DNA from: Verticillium longisporum
Taxonomy: Eukaryota > Ascomycota > Sordariomycetes > Glomerellales > Plectosphaerellaceae
DNA: 64,000 nt
Direction of reading: 5' to 3'
Assembly (NCBI GenBank): GCA_019188255.1
Contig: JAETXT010000012.1
Span: forward strand, 1-64,000
Position 1 is the first letter of the stretch, and every line of letters starts with the position of its first letter. The notes beneath the pieces are model-generated. The model saw only the letters and a program-made list of their open reading frames with translations, was not told the DNA's origin and ran no database searches. A program made the position numbers and the translations under genes. Shown in pieces: positions 10,778 to 21,093 of this stretch.

Positions 10778-12580
10778 GAAGGTCGAGTACAGAATATGGG
10801 TTTTGACAAACTTGATTCATAGCTCAGTACCATAGGAATTGCATGAATGAGCAGGCGCTGTTTGTTCATGAAAATCTACAAGGAAGAAGCGGGGTTCGTG
10901 TTAATGAACTGACTGCAAGAAGACCTTCACGTGACTTTAGTAATTGGTGAACCAAGTATTGGATTGGGGGATCATGTGGATTTATGGCCACGTGATCGGA
11001 CGAGCAGTAAATCCCATATACACTGAGCGCTGGAAGCACTTAGATAGACAGAACTTACACACACGAACTAATCAAGCTACTTACACCACCGAATCTAGAA
11101 TCCAGAACTCTCAGGCACAACCAAAGCTACGGACTGGGTTCACGTAAGCAGTGAAACACACTCAACAGTATTCAATTGTGACGTCAACCATCCCACCCCA
11201 ACCAGAGCTTAAGCTAACCAAAAAAAAACATCAGCACCAGCGAGAACGAAACCTTCAGGAATCCCAAGCCACAAAAAGCTCCAGAACACGCCCCGAAAGG
11301 TCAATCAGATAGACTGCTGACTGTCGTGAAGCCCATAGCGACGCCGGCGCCATGGCGACCCGTGGAGGAGCGCAGCTTTCTTATATAGCCAGAATCGTGC
11401 TTATAGCCGGTGGAGTTGCTGGATATTGCCATTCTCTGTTATCCTAATACCCTTGCTTTCAGTCAGGCTCAGTCAAGGTCGAGTCCCAGGCGAAGTGGAT
11501 GGCTACTTTCGTGAAGGTCCGGATCTGACGTCTGTAAGTATTGGGTTCCACTTTGATGTACCTGGTCAACATCGCACCTCCAGATCCTCATGGGCCGTGC
11601 TCAAAGACGACGAGACATAGTTTCTTGGCCACGCTAGTTCTGGAACCTCTGTAGGGGCTCCTCAATAAGGTCCAATTCTGGATCCCAAGCATACTGGCAC
11701 TCGGATAGGTCGATATCCTCTTCACTTAGTCGTTGCGCGAGGCTTCCGCGCTGTCGTCCTTCCCCCGCTACCTCAAACGAACCCCCTGGCATATAGCAAG
11801 CATGGCCGCCAACCCCAAGCCCCGAGCTGAACCAATGCAGACCTAAAATAGCTGCGTCGTCGTAAATGGTGATTTGATAACGCTAAATGCCATGGTGGCA
11901 AGCCCAGGCAAACACGGGCATGAAGCTGTTAATCATGGCAGGGAGCGTTTTGAAGCAGGTGCGCAGGTGATGTAATGGAATTGTTTGGCATAACCGCATG
12001 TCAAATAGACTAAAGCTCCCCAAATCCTTGCTCCAGCAGAGTTTGTGAACGAGGAGCTACAAAGCTCTAGCCAGCCAAGAAAGAGAGGGCCGGCCACTTA
12101 AAGTGAACTCCCCATGATTAAGCGCTCAGGTAGTGGTTAGAACGTGAAGCGAATAGCTCAATGTAGGTGTGCTTGTTTCGCAATTGGGCGCGAAGCCGCC
12201 GCCTCCTGGCGGCAACACATGCGGTTCTACCAAAACAGAAGGGATTGGGGCAGAGAGACGGCGATGATACCATCTCGGCGCTTATATGATGTAGGCTGCG
12301 GGGCTATTAGTTACGTGTCGGATATCTGTACCATTTCGGGGCATCTCCCTGTCTACGGTCATGATAGAGCAACTACCGTCGCCGATTGACGCCCAACCTT
12401 CCCTCTGACCATTGTTGAAGCATATAAACTTGCTTGAGATTCCCAACCCTCTTTCTCAAATGTGGCTATTATCTCAATTTTTCAGAGATAGAAAATCTCA
12501 GCTCCCCCTCAGCCCTTGTCTTAATTGCCATCATTTCATCCTCCAGCAGAGTTCTTCGCTTCCCCAGCGCTTCTCAAATC
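10778..12580. other. Long intergenic DNA
   Basis: About 1.8 kb with no recognised gene on either strand. The part just before 12581 is rich in CT tracts, common in fungal promoters, and probably belongs to the Doc/Fic gene. Confidence 0.4.
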
Positions 12581-12994
12581 ATGAAGCTTTATGAAACCCA
12601 TGTCACTCGTGCCAGCCCGACGCAACTACCGCTACTGGAGTCCGCACTTTCCTCGTCACAGAACAACAAGTACTACCACGGCCAGGACGATATTTTTCAG
12701 CTAGCGGGAATCCTTGCAGCAAGAATTATCCTGAATCATGCTTATCAGGATGGCAACAAAAGGGCCGCGCTTCTGGCGGCAGACATGTTCCTGAAAATCA
12801 ACGGATTCCATCTGCAGAAAAACCCGTTCGGCAGAGATGAGGTCAATAACGGTCTGAAAGATGCGCACGTAGCTGTCGCGGCGGATTAATGGACTGCCGA
12901 CAACCAAGCGGAGCATTACAGAAGCATCGCGAAGCCTGTCAGCAAAATAAGTAGCGAAATTCAGCAATATGTCATAGCGGCCGAGCAACTTTGA
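12581..12994 (+). pseudogene. Doc/Fic-family protein with internal TAA stop
   Basis: The frame from the ATG at 12581 shows the Doc branch of the Fic (Fido) fold: LLESAL near the N-terminus, a long helix, and the active-site motif NHAYQDGNKRAALLAADMFL, which fits HxFx[D/N]GNKR with Tyr in place of Phe. Fic proteins transfer AMP or other phosphate-containing groups to proteins; Doc itself phosphorylates EF-Tu. The frame stops at TAA 12887-12889. The same frame then stays open to TGA 12992-12994 and carries the Trp- and Tyr-containing tail typical of fungal members. The stop differs from CAA by one C-to-T change, so this is probably a recently inactivated copy. The 103-residue short form may still contain the whole motif. 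No partner antitoxin gene is apparent nearby. Confidence 0.7.
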
Positions 12995-13450
12995 TGATGT
13001 TTGTTGCCCAGCAACTGAGGCGGCTCGCCACAAGCAGCAAAGGAGCGGTATGTAACATCCTGGGCAGGCGACGTGGAGCGGCGGCATAGGCAACTTGTAA
13101 GAACTAGAACACTTCATTAGGTTCGTGTGCGGGAGTGATGAACAGCTGCAAAGGAGATGAGTCGATGTATCAGGCCTGGCAACTACAACACGTATTCCTG
13201 GCTCATTTCTTATGAGATATATCTACTGCCGCTTGAGCTTCTCCAACGTATCCTTGAGCTCCTCAGCGCTATCCCTCGATGTCCGTTCAAAGGCTTCTGA
13301 AAAGATGATTAGATCTTCAGGGCAAAGCATCGAGATTTATACACTTACCTTCAAGAGTTCCATCAAGTGTTAGAGCATGCCAATTCCCCGAGAGCCAAAG
13401 CGTGGCCGGGCTGATATCGCCAGTCGTCTGGCGGGGAAGGTCTCAAGTGA
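12995..13450. other. Intergenic DNA
   Basis: Nothing recognised apart from the 3' flanks of the two neighbouring genes. Confidence 0.4.
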
Positions 13451-13744
13451 TTACAAGCCGGGGAAATGGTACAGCTTCTGGAATCCATCAACGAGCATGT
13501 CATGAAGAATCATATTCTTGAGCAGAAGAACTTCGCCGCGCAGCTCAGTGTACTGATCCTTAAGGCACTGGTTCACGGCATCGATGGCGGCCTCCTGTGT
13601 CTGCAGATCTTCGATGCCGCGCTGCTTGCGAACGCGGCATTTGCGGGCAGCGTCGCGTTTTCTTGTCGGAGTTGGATGGTGGATTGTCGGTCGCGGAGAG
13701 GGAGGAGTCGATTGAAGAGACCGAAGTACGAAGTTTGTCCGCAA
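13451..13744 (-). CDS. bZIP transcription factor, DNA-binding exon (5' part not resolved)
   Basis: This minus-strand exon reads through a basic region, TRKRDAARKCRVRKQR, directly into a leucine-zipper-like helix (IEDLQTQEAAIDAVNQCL, then LRGEVLLLKNMIL) and stops at 13451. The order is that of fungal bZIP regulators of the Atf/CREB type. The position normally held by the invariant Asn, eight residues before the Arg of CR, is Lys, so DNA recognition may be changed. No ATG lies in frame before the exon. A 5' exon must lie further upstream, perhaps in the 13.8-14.6 kb open minus-strand stretches, but I could not join it. After the zipper only about 12 residues remain. Confidence 0.6.
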   Translation of the reverse strand: MRTNFVLRSLQSTPPSPRPTIHHPTPTRKRDAARKCRVRKQRGIEDLQTQEAAIDAVNQCLKDQYTELRGEVLLLKNMILHDMLVDGFQKLYHFPGL

Positions 13745-15885
13745 CCCTCGGGGCGACTGCTTTGGATACCGAAGGTTGTTTTTGTTCGGTATAGGATGTC
13801 TTGAGACGGCGGTCGCGTCTATTCAGCAGGGCGGAAGGGGTTGCGGCAGAAGCTGTTGATGTGATGTACTCTGCTCTCTGCGTAATGCATCATGGGGAGC
13901 CATGGACTGATTCTCGGGGTTGAGGTCGATGAAGGAGTCGGGAGAAGTGGCACCCCGAGGCGAAGCGTTGCTGATGCTGTCCTAGGAGCGCGCCTCTGGT
14001 AGAGTGGTGGCCTTGGCCTTAGCCTTAGCCTTGCGTGTTAACGGAGACATGGCTGTAGCTAGCTGCGCGAGTAAGACAGTATCCCCACCGAACTCTTTGA
14101 CAGCCGTCTTGGTCGGAGGTGCCGGGCAGATGCAGCCTGGCGGCCAGTAGCGGAGGTTGAAAAGATTGAGCGCAAAGAGTTGGATAAACGTCCTCAAAGC
14201 AACAAAACTGGTGTTAGCCAGCTGGATAGAGTGTCAGGCTGTTGACGGCAGTGATGAAGTCGCTGTGTGATATCGTTTGATCAAATAGACCGGTTGCTTG
14301 GTGGGCAGGGGTCGGCAAGGTAGGTTGCGCAGTATGTTCCCAGCTAGGGCTCAGGAGCTCGAGACAAGTAAGGAGTCTGTAATAGGCTAGGTCGGAGATA
14401 GGAGAGGTGAAGCTCTTACGATAGTAACGAAGTCTGAACAGATTCGAAATCGGCGTCGGTGGTCTTCTTGGGAGTAGATGTTCTTGGCAATGGAAAGGCA
14501 TTCGATTCCATCCCCTGAGAGCGAATCGCATGGGGCTTGCTGCGGCTTCATATAGGCTCCTGAGCCGCAAAACCAAACGTCATGACCAACGCCCCTGTGA
14601 GGCGAGCAGGCTGAGGGCTAAGAAACGGGCAATATGGAGACGAAAACGAAAAGTGGAATGAGAAAGGTGTCAAGCTGCAGGCCGCGCATGGGAAAGGGGG
14701 ACAAAATCCCCACTTCACACCATGCAGGATATATACTATGGTAGAGATGGGCATACTTGGTATGGGCAACCATTGACCAACGGGCTGGAACATTCCCCGG
14801 GGGAGATTGTCCCTAACCCAATCACGTGCTCCTATTAATCGGTCTCAAAGTCCGTCCCAACATCGGCTCTGATGGCGAAGTGGGCACCGAAGGGCTCAAG
14901 TGCTAGATTGCGTGCAAATTTTCTGGGGGACTCAAAATCCTGCTTCTTATTGGTCAAGGATACAGCCGGATGTCTCTAGCCTGTCTGGCGGCGTTGGACC
15001 ACCTCCTTGGGAACCTCCTCGGCCCAACCAGGACCGAGGCGCCAGAGCGCGTGAACCGACTCCACGACACTGACGGCCAAAGCGAAGAACCAGACAGGGC
15101 TCCCCGGCACCACGAAGAAGGAGTAGGATCAGTAAAAACCCTGAGGCGTATGGTTGCTGACTTCAGATTGCTTCTTGATGTTTGCGGTAATGCTAGCCTC
15201 AACGTTGAGCTTAGGTTTCGGAATATGCGGACAGCACGACGGCGCAGGCGCGGAGGCCAACGCAAAAGGTGGCATACCAAAGGCATCATTCCGCAACCTG
15301 CAGAAGCAGGTGTTTGAACAAGGCATACTTGGCACGAACAAGGAAACCGCGCGGAGGATCTGCGGCCCGTTACCCCAACATCGTCATCAATCAATAGGTT
15401 TTACCCCGCCTAACGATCGTTGACTCACGCCTTTTTTATTTCCACACCCACCAGGTAGGTTAGGTACACGTAAGGAATGACTGTTTTGACAGGTGGGACA
15501 CTACGCTAACATGTATCACGGGAGGCTCAATATTAGAGAGAATCCATCCTCGCCGTCGCTATCTCATGTAAGCCCCGCGATCAGTGGCAGTGACAGCACA
15601 TCTTTTGACATAGCATACCGACCTTGACTGCCAGGCGTGGTAGCCGGCAGGACGGGGTGTCGGTAATAGGGACCTGAGACGTCGATACTCCTCCACCTTT
15701 CCATCCACGCCGTCTCCATTGTCGAACGACGAACATGCCACTTAGTTTGGGCTCTGGCCCATTCCCCTCCCGTCCAACTCTGGTCAGGGCGCACCCACAA
15801 ACCATCCCGCATCCCCTCAAGCAGTACTTCATACGGCATATTGCATACGAAGTACCGGCAACCCCCCACAAAAAGCCTTTAAAGG
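13745..15885. other. Mostly unassigned DNA between the bZIP exon and the next regulator
   Basis: Minus-strand frames at 13982-14197 and 14214-14576 may hold upstream exons of the bZIP gene but have no motif. At about 14986-15341 the minus strand can be read as a small protein with one hydrophobic segment (SPVWFFALAVSVVESVHALW), but frame and start are uncertain. No confident gene is called. Confidence 0.3.
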
Positions 15886-16774
15886 ATGTACCCTCACGGC
15901 GCTCAACTTGGGGTCGATGTGGGCTACGTCATTAAGGTGTCATACCCTGTATCCTTCAACGGCGGTCTTTTTAATGGCACCAGCTGCGTTCATTTTCTGT
16001 CGGACGCACCAACGTCCTATCTACTCCCTCAAATATGGCACGAATTCCAGCTGCACCAAAGGACTCCTCCCAACCGTCCATCGCCATCACGCAGCTCGAC
16101 CCTTGGTGTAACCCGTCGACATTGCATCAAAGAAGCTTGCGATGCATGCCGCGCAAAGAAGACAAGGGTTTGGCCCTCCTCACCAAATCAGTACAGCGAA
16201 CCACAAGACTGACAGCCTTTCGCAGTGCGATGGCGCCTCCCCTTGCTCACGATGCGCCCAACGCAGCCTCCAGTGCAACTATGAGGCCCGACACCATCGC
16301 ACCAAACGAAGCCTACGCACTGAGATCAAGTCTTTGAAGCGGAAATACCAGGAAAAAGAGGATGTTATTGAGAGATTACGACTTGGCCATCAGCAGGGGA
16401 ATGTCCCACCATGCGCACAACATGATGCTCCAGACAGCATCAACGTTGGCAAGCGCGGCGAAGAGACCAGCCAGAACTTTGGCCATGGACACTCCGGCCC
16501 CGTGTCGCCACCAAGTCCTATTGCCAGCCCACACGATCAGCGGTGGGACCAGGTGAGTGCTCGACTATCAGGACATCTCGCGGCGATGCAGTATCGCGTA
16601 CAAGACTTCGTTGATATGGACGTTGAAGCAAGTCAGATGGCCGATGAACTAGTTCAGGCCGGGTATTCCATGTATGCGCAAGGCCTGCCTCTTGTCGCCA
16701 CAACCAACGGCAACTCCGCCGGTAATCTCTACCTGCCGGGTGCCTATCTGACTAGCCATGACGGCATTATCTAG
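15886..16774 (+). CDS. Zn2Cys6 transcription factor with coiled-coil linker
   Basis: Two exons, 15886-16167 and 16226-16774, are joined by a 58-nt intron placed inside the zinc cluster, a frequent position in this family. The junction gives a perfect cluster: CDACRAKKTR from exon 1 and CDGASPCSRCAQRSLQC from exon 2, spacing C-x2-C-x6-C-x5-C-x2-C-x6-C. A basic linker and a helix, LRTEIKSLKRKYQEKEDVIE, follow and are probably the dimerisation element. The rest is hydrophilic and ends with SHDGII. At about 275 residues there is no fungal middle homology domain, so this is either a short regulator or has lost a C-terminal part. The start is uncertain: the ATG at 15886 is the only in-frame one seen, and an extra 5' exon is possible. 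Confidence 0.75.
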
Positions 16775-17265
16775 CATTAGATGCTGGCAGCGTTGTCCCC
16801 TTCGGCGGTTATGCAACAATCATCCTAGATCGGAACCCATTGTCCACGCTGCTTAAACCAGTACGATCGATATCGTAGGAGATATCTTCCTCTTCGCATA
16901 TGGAATTGAGAGATGCGCGTTTACCTGGGCAATGTGCTAGCGGCTGAGACTGAGCTTGATATGTTTAAACGCGTCTTTACTTGGCAGCAGGGGCTAAAGG
17001 ATTGACACGAGCAATGATGATACACTAGAGCGAGACAGGTACATGTTGGGCGCCTTCCACATCGTGGCTGTCAGCAATGGTATGCCCTGATCGTGGACGC
17101 GTAACGTTGGTGGAAAAGCGAGTGCAAGAGATGGTGTCACGTTCGCCTATCAAACGTCGGCCCCAGATCCGAATATCTTTGCCCACACCAATACTCCAGC
17201 GGAGGCGGCGGCGAGGCTCGAAACACGCGATTCCTGTAGTTCAACAAGATATCCCCATCCTTCCC
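16775..17265. other. Space between two convergent regulator genes
   Basis: No motif found. It separates the 3' ends of two Zn2Cys6 genes and may contain eroded C-terminal coding sequence of either one. Confidence 0.35.
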
Positions 17266-17809
17266 CTATGCAACGAAAGGCTCCGCCGTGCGTCCCGACC
17301 GCAGACTGACAAGCATGTCAATGGCTTCGTTATCAGGCAGACTTATCAACAGACCAGGCAATGTCAGGTAGCCTAAATTTTCCCGCATGAGGACCTCGTT
17401 CTGCCGCCGGCAAGCTTGCATCTGTGTCTCCGCTGGCTCGGTGTCGTAGGCGCACACTTGGTGCCGCTTGGTATATGGCCGGCACTGGGGTCGCCTTCCT
17501 GTGCACTGTTCTTCGTTACGGCTCCGGCCAGGATATTACGCGACGGGGGTGCATATTTACCTTACCCTTTCGCTTCCGACACGCTGCGCACGCGCTGAAG
17601 ACGTAGCTCCGCTTGTGGGTGGCGCTTAACCTCGTGGGGTGTGGCTTATTCCTACAAGGTTCAGCGATGTGAGACGGGGCGGGGTTGGGAAGGATGTGCT
17701 TGAGCTTGGATGATGATGCAGTGGGCATGATTAAGCTCCTGGGATTCGTATTCCTTGGACTGAATAATGACTGGAAGGGCCTAAGGAGGCCATGTCGATC
17801 GATGGACAT
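17266..17809 (-). CDS. Zn2Cys6-type regulator with one cluster cysteine replaced
   Basis: Minus-strand exons 17561-17809 (ATG at 17809; a second ATG at 17728) and 17266-17505 are joined by a 55-nt intron. The junction restores the start of a zinc cluster, ACAACRKRKGK followed by CTGRRPQC. The fifth cysteine is missing: the next residues are RPYTKRHQVC, with Tyr (TAT) where a Cys (TGC or TGT) is expected. TGT-to-TAT is a single G-to-A change. A short helix with LRSG follows and the frame ends at 17266. The protein is only about 160 residues, so it lacks any regulatory domain. It converges with the intact regulator at 15.9-16.8 kb and may be a decaying relative. Function is probably lost or altered. 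Confidence 0.55.
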
Positions 17810-17947
17810 GGTCCTATTAACGGAAGTGGGGTAGTGCGGACGTCCAAGGTGCAGGCTACGGGACCAAAGGACGGCGAGACTAGCGCGCCTCAGACTGACA
17901 GCGAAGTGTTGCACGTGGTGAGGTGTGGCGGGTGAAACTCGTGGCAA

Positions 17948-19298
17948 TCTTGAGGGGTCCAGCGTTAGGCTCTACTTAATTAGTTTGAAGGCTGAGAGCG
18001 AGTGGGTCTCACTGGCCCAAGTGGTCCGTGTTCTCGGCTGCCTCTAATGCTGGTGAACGTACCATGTCCAACCACTGCGCAGACAGCGCGTGATGGCGCG
18101 ACACCGCGTCAACATCTTGAACACCAGCACAGCACGCGACAACTGCAGGACTTTGAACGACTCGCCAATTTGGCAGACGGTAGGCGAAACGGAGAATACA
18201 CTGGCCAGTAACGCATTCGCGAACCGTCCATCCTGCTACCTACCGCCTTAATCCGCCAGGCTAACAGAATCGAGCTGCCAGACTCTTCCCTGCCGAGCCC
18301 CCGAACCACAACGACAATACTATACCGACCGACAGCCGACTCTGTGGCCTCCCACCAGCGTCTTGCGACGCCGAATCGGGTCTCTCCCCTACCCCGCGAA
18401 GCTATAAACCTGTGGCGCAAGTGCTACGGTGTGCTGCTGCATGGGCATCTCCCATGTGACCACCAGCTATGGCAGACCCGTGCGAACGCGATCGAATAGT
18501 CCTTGTCTCTTTCACGCTCAGCCGTGGTGATGCGACTACTACTATGTCTGTGCTTCATCGCTCCGCCCGCATACCGCGCCGACGAGACAGGTTAGTAGGA
18601 TTGGCGGTCTGGGCAATCTCTAAACCGCCCTGGCAGGATGAAGGGCTCTTATAATGACACCGCACCGGCCTGGCGCTGTGCCTCGTATCGCTCTGGAGGA
18701 TGCACAGCCTTGGGGTCATAGTGAAACGGTTAAAGGGGAAAATAGACTAGGACTCTTTCGCAGGAATTCTTACAGCTTCACTCAATTTTAAGGACCACCT
18801 TATCAATATGCAATACGTCTACCGTCAGTACGCTCTCCGTGCCCCCTCGCCACAACCGGACAACTCGCGAGTCTAACACCATCAGTACCGAGTCCATTCC
18901 CGCATCATTAATCCAACTTTGCGAACCACCGGCAAAACAAGAGTAGAACTACGCGCGTCAACACAGCACTCCTCAGAAGACCCCGCGTGGCGGCGACAGT
19001 ACTGACGCTCCCACGCCCGTAGATATCCGAAACTCGGGCGAAAAGGACACCGTTACTGACGAATCGGCAGGGAAGCGTCAGCGCGTATCGAAGGAGCCCA
19101 AGTTATGGTCCGGATAGGGGCGTCATAGCCTGCTCCTACCGAACGAACGAAAATCAATCGACACATACGATTAGCTCGCGAGTATCACGTACCATCCTCT
19201 TGAGATTGACGCCTAAGAGTAGAGAGGATGCCCGAGTGTTTAGGACTTAGTCCTGAGGTCTTTGAGCCCAGGATATTGAAGCTGCAAACTGTTACTGG
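17948..19298. other. Intergenic DNA
   Basis: About 1.3 kb without a recognisable gene on either strand. Confidence 0.4.
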
Positions 19299-20327
19299 CT
19301 AGTATATACAATACTTATCCTTGCAGACCGGGCAAGCTGCCACAGTGCACTCCGGGCAGTGGAAAGACCATTTCCTACGGGCTTCCCCACAGAACACACA
19401 GGTGGCCCTACCGGTCTTTCTCTGCCAGCCTAACTGTGGATGAGAGCACTCCGGAGATCGTGAAGTCGGCGGTCGTGCTTGCGGTCGCTCAGCTTCTTGA
19501 CGTTCTGCTGCTGCCCGCATCGTCGCCCAATTGTGACGGATGGTGTCTTGCTTCTCCTGAATCAAAGTGTTCTTCAATCGCCCCTTTGCCACTCGTTCCC
19601 GCTCGACCCTGTTTCTCCTTGCTACTTCGGTAGACCTTTCTCCTGCTTCTCTTTCCTTCTCTCGGCGTAGCCTTGCTTTAGCCGCCAGTTCATGTTGCTC
19701 TCGCGCTTTCCGTGCAGCTTCTCGAGAACGCTCTTCAGCTTGTCTTTCTCTCTCGTCCTTCTTCCGCCCGCGCTCTTCCTTCTCTCTGGCGGCTCGATTC
19801 TCTTCTTCCATTCTCTGTGCCCTCGCAGCTTCTGCTGCTTTCTTCTCTTGTTCGGCTCTTTCCTCGGCAGCACGGTGCTCTGCTTCCATCCTCCGCGCTC
19901 GCTCGGCCTCGGTGGCTCTCCTTTGTCTTGCATCTTCCTCGGCTCGTTTCTGTTCTTCATTTCTGCGCTGAGTGTCTTGCCACTCCCGATATCTGGCCCA
20001 CTGGTCTCGTAGGTCGAAGTAGAATTCGTCGTACGCCAAACGCCTTGCCTTATCTCTCAGACACTCGTACGCTTCCTTAATCTGGATGAAGGCGATATGT
20101 TAGCCAAGATTATATTCGGCAATAACTCCTGAGTAATGACATCAAAAACCAGCCTTGCGGAACTCTTGGGCGTCGATGGGACTTGCCCGGGGCCTTTTAT
20201 CGGGGTGATGCGCTTTCGCTAGTCTGAAAAAGGCCACTTTGATGTCTTGAAAATTTGCTTGCTGTTCCAATCCAAGGTCTGCGTAATAGTCTGGCACCCG
20301 GGGCTCCGTTAAGTTGAATGCATTCAT
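19299..20327 (-). CDS. J-domain protein with long charged coiled coil and C-terminal zinc ribbon
   Basis: The ATG at 20327 opens a J domain: DYYADLGLEQQANFQDIK, then LAKAHHPDKRP with the HPD triad that stimulates Hsp70 ATPase. After an intron of about 80 nt the J domain finishes with IKEAYECLRDKARRLAYDEF. A helix of about 160 residues of E/R/K/A repeats (coiled coil or single alpha helix) follows. The C-terminus has zinc-ribbon spacing: CVFCG, then HCPECTVAACPVCKDKYC. Fungal J proteins of this layout are usually uncharacterised co-chaperones. The exon boundary near 20145 does not resolve to a single in-phase GT-AG pair. The gene is divergent from the deaminase gene, with about 770 bp between the starts. 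The J domain is certain; the client is unknown. Confidence 0.8.
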
Positions 20328-21093
20328 CTTGATTCCGAGGAACGGCTGGTCGGTTAGGAAGAGGGACTGAGGTTCACCAGAGCCCGTCGGCAGCCTAATG
20401 ATAGCTGCTGTTCCAAAGATAGGCGCCCCGCCGAGCCCAATGGTCTCCCCGCCTCGAAATTACTGACCTGTTTACGCGCGCAAAGATATTGGGTGACGCA
20501 TTATATCAACTAAGCCGTGTGTATACGAGATCACACCGCGCAATCTTTACGAATGGACTGATCGGCGTCTCACACCTCCGCGTTTCCGCAGGTGGAGGAC
20601 GCCCGTCTTTCGGACGCTTCACTAGTACTTCAGTCGTTCGCCCGTCCAGCGGTCCGGCCCTAGCGCGATCGCACCCGACAGAGTGGGTTTTGCGCTAGAT
20701 CAACATTTCCCGAATGCGCCATCGTTCGGATCGGGAGATCTATTGTTTCTTTTCTAAAATAAGACGTGGGTAGAGTATTGGCGGAATCGTCGCCATGCTG
20801 CATAGCTTGGAGGACCTACAAAAGAACTGAGCAAGTTAGAAACGGTGGGATCGATAAGCCTCGAGCGCCAGTAAGTCGTAACATACTTGAGCAACGGCAA
20901 AAGAAGAATGAAGTGGCTTCTCGTGTGCACTGTGTTGGACCGTACACCGCCGCCGACTCAAGTAGCACATCCATCGCGGCCTCCCGTCATTGGGCGGATC
21001 AGTCTCGTCCATTGGTTCATCCCCGCTTGCCTTCCATTATAACCCCTCACGGCGAGCGGAGCGCTTGTCATCTTGCTCGACACCAGAGCAGAA
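20328..21093. promoter_or_regulatory. Shared divergent promoter region (J protein and deaminase)
   Basis: About 770 bp between two divergent starts, with no coding motif. It is likely to contain both promoters. No specific operator could be read. Confidence 0.4.

Noticed and set aside
14954..15394. Arg/Ser-rich 146-codon minus-strand frame
   Set aside because: Composition looks like a shifted frame; a different frame has a hydrophobic segment but no clear start or end, so no gene was called.
19567..20080. Several plus-strand Leu/Ser/Phe-rich frames
   Set aside because: They are antisense to the charged coiled coil of the J-domain protein; such codon patterns leave the other strand open.
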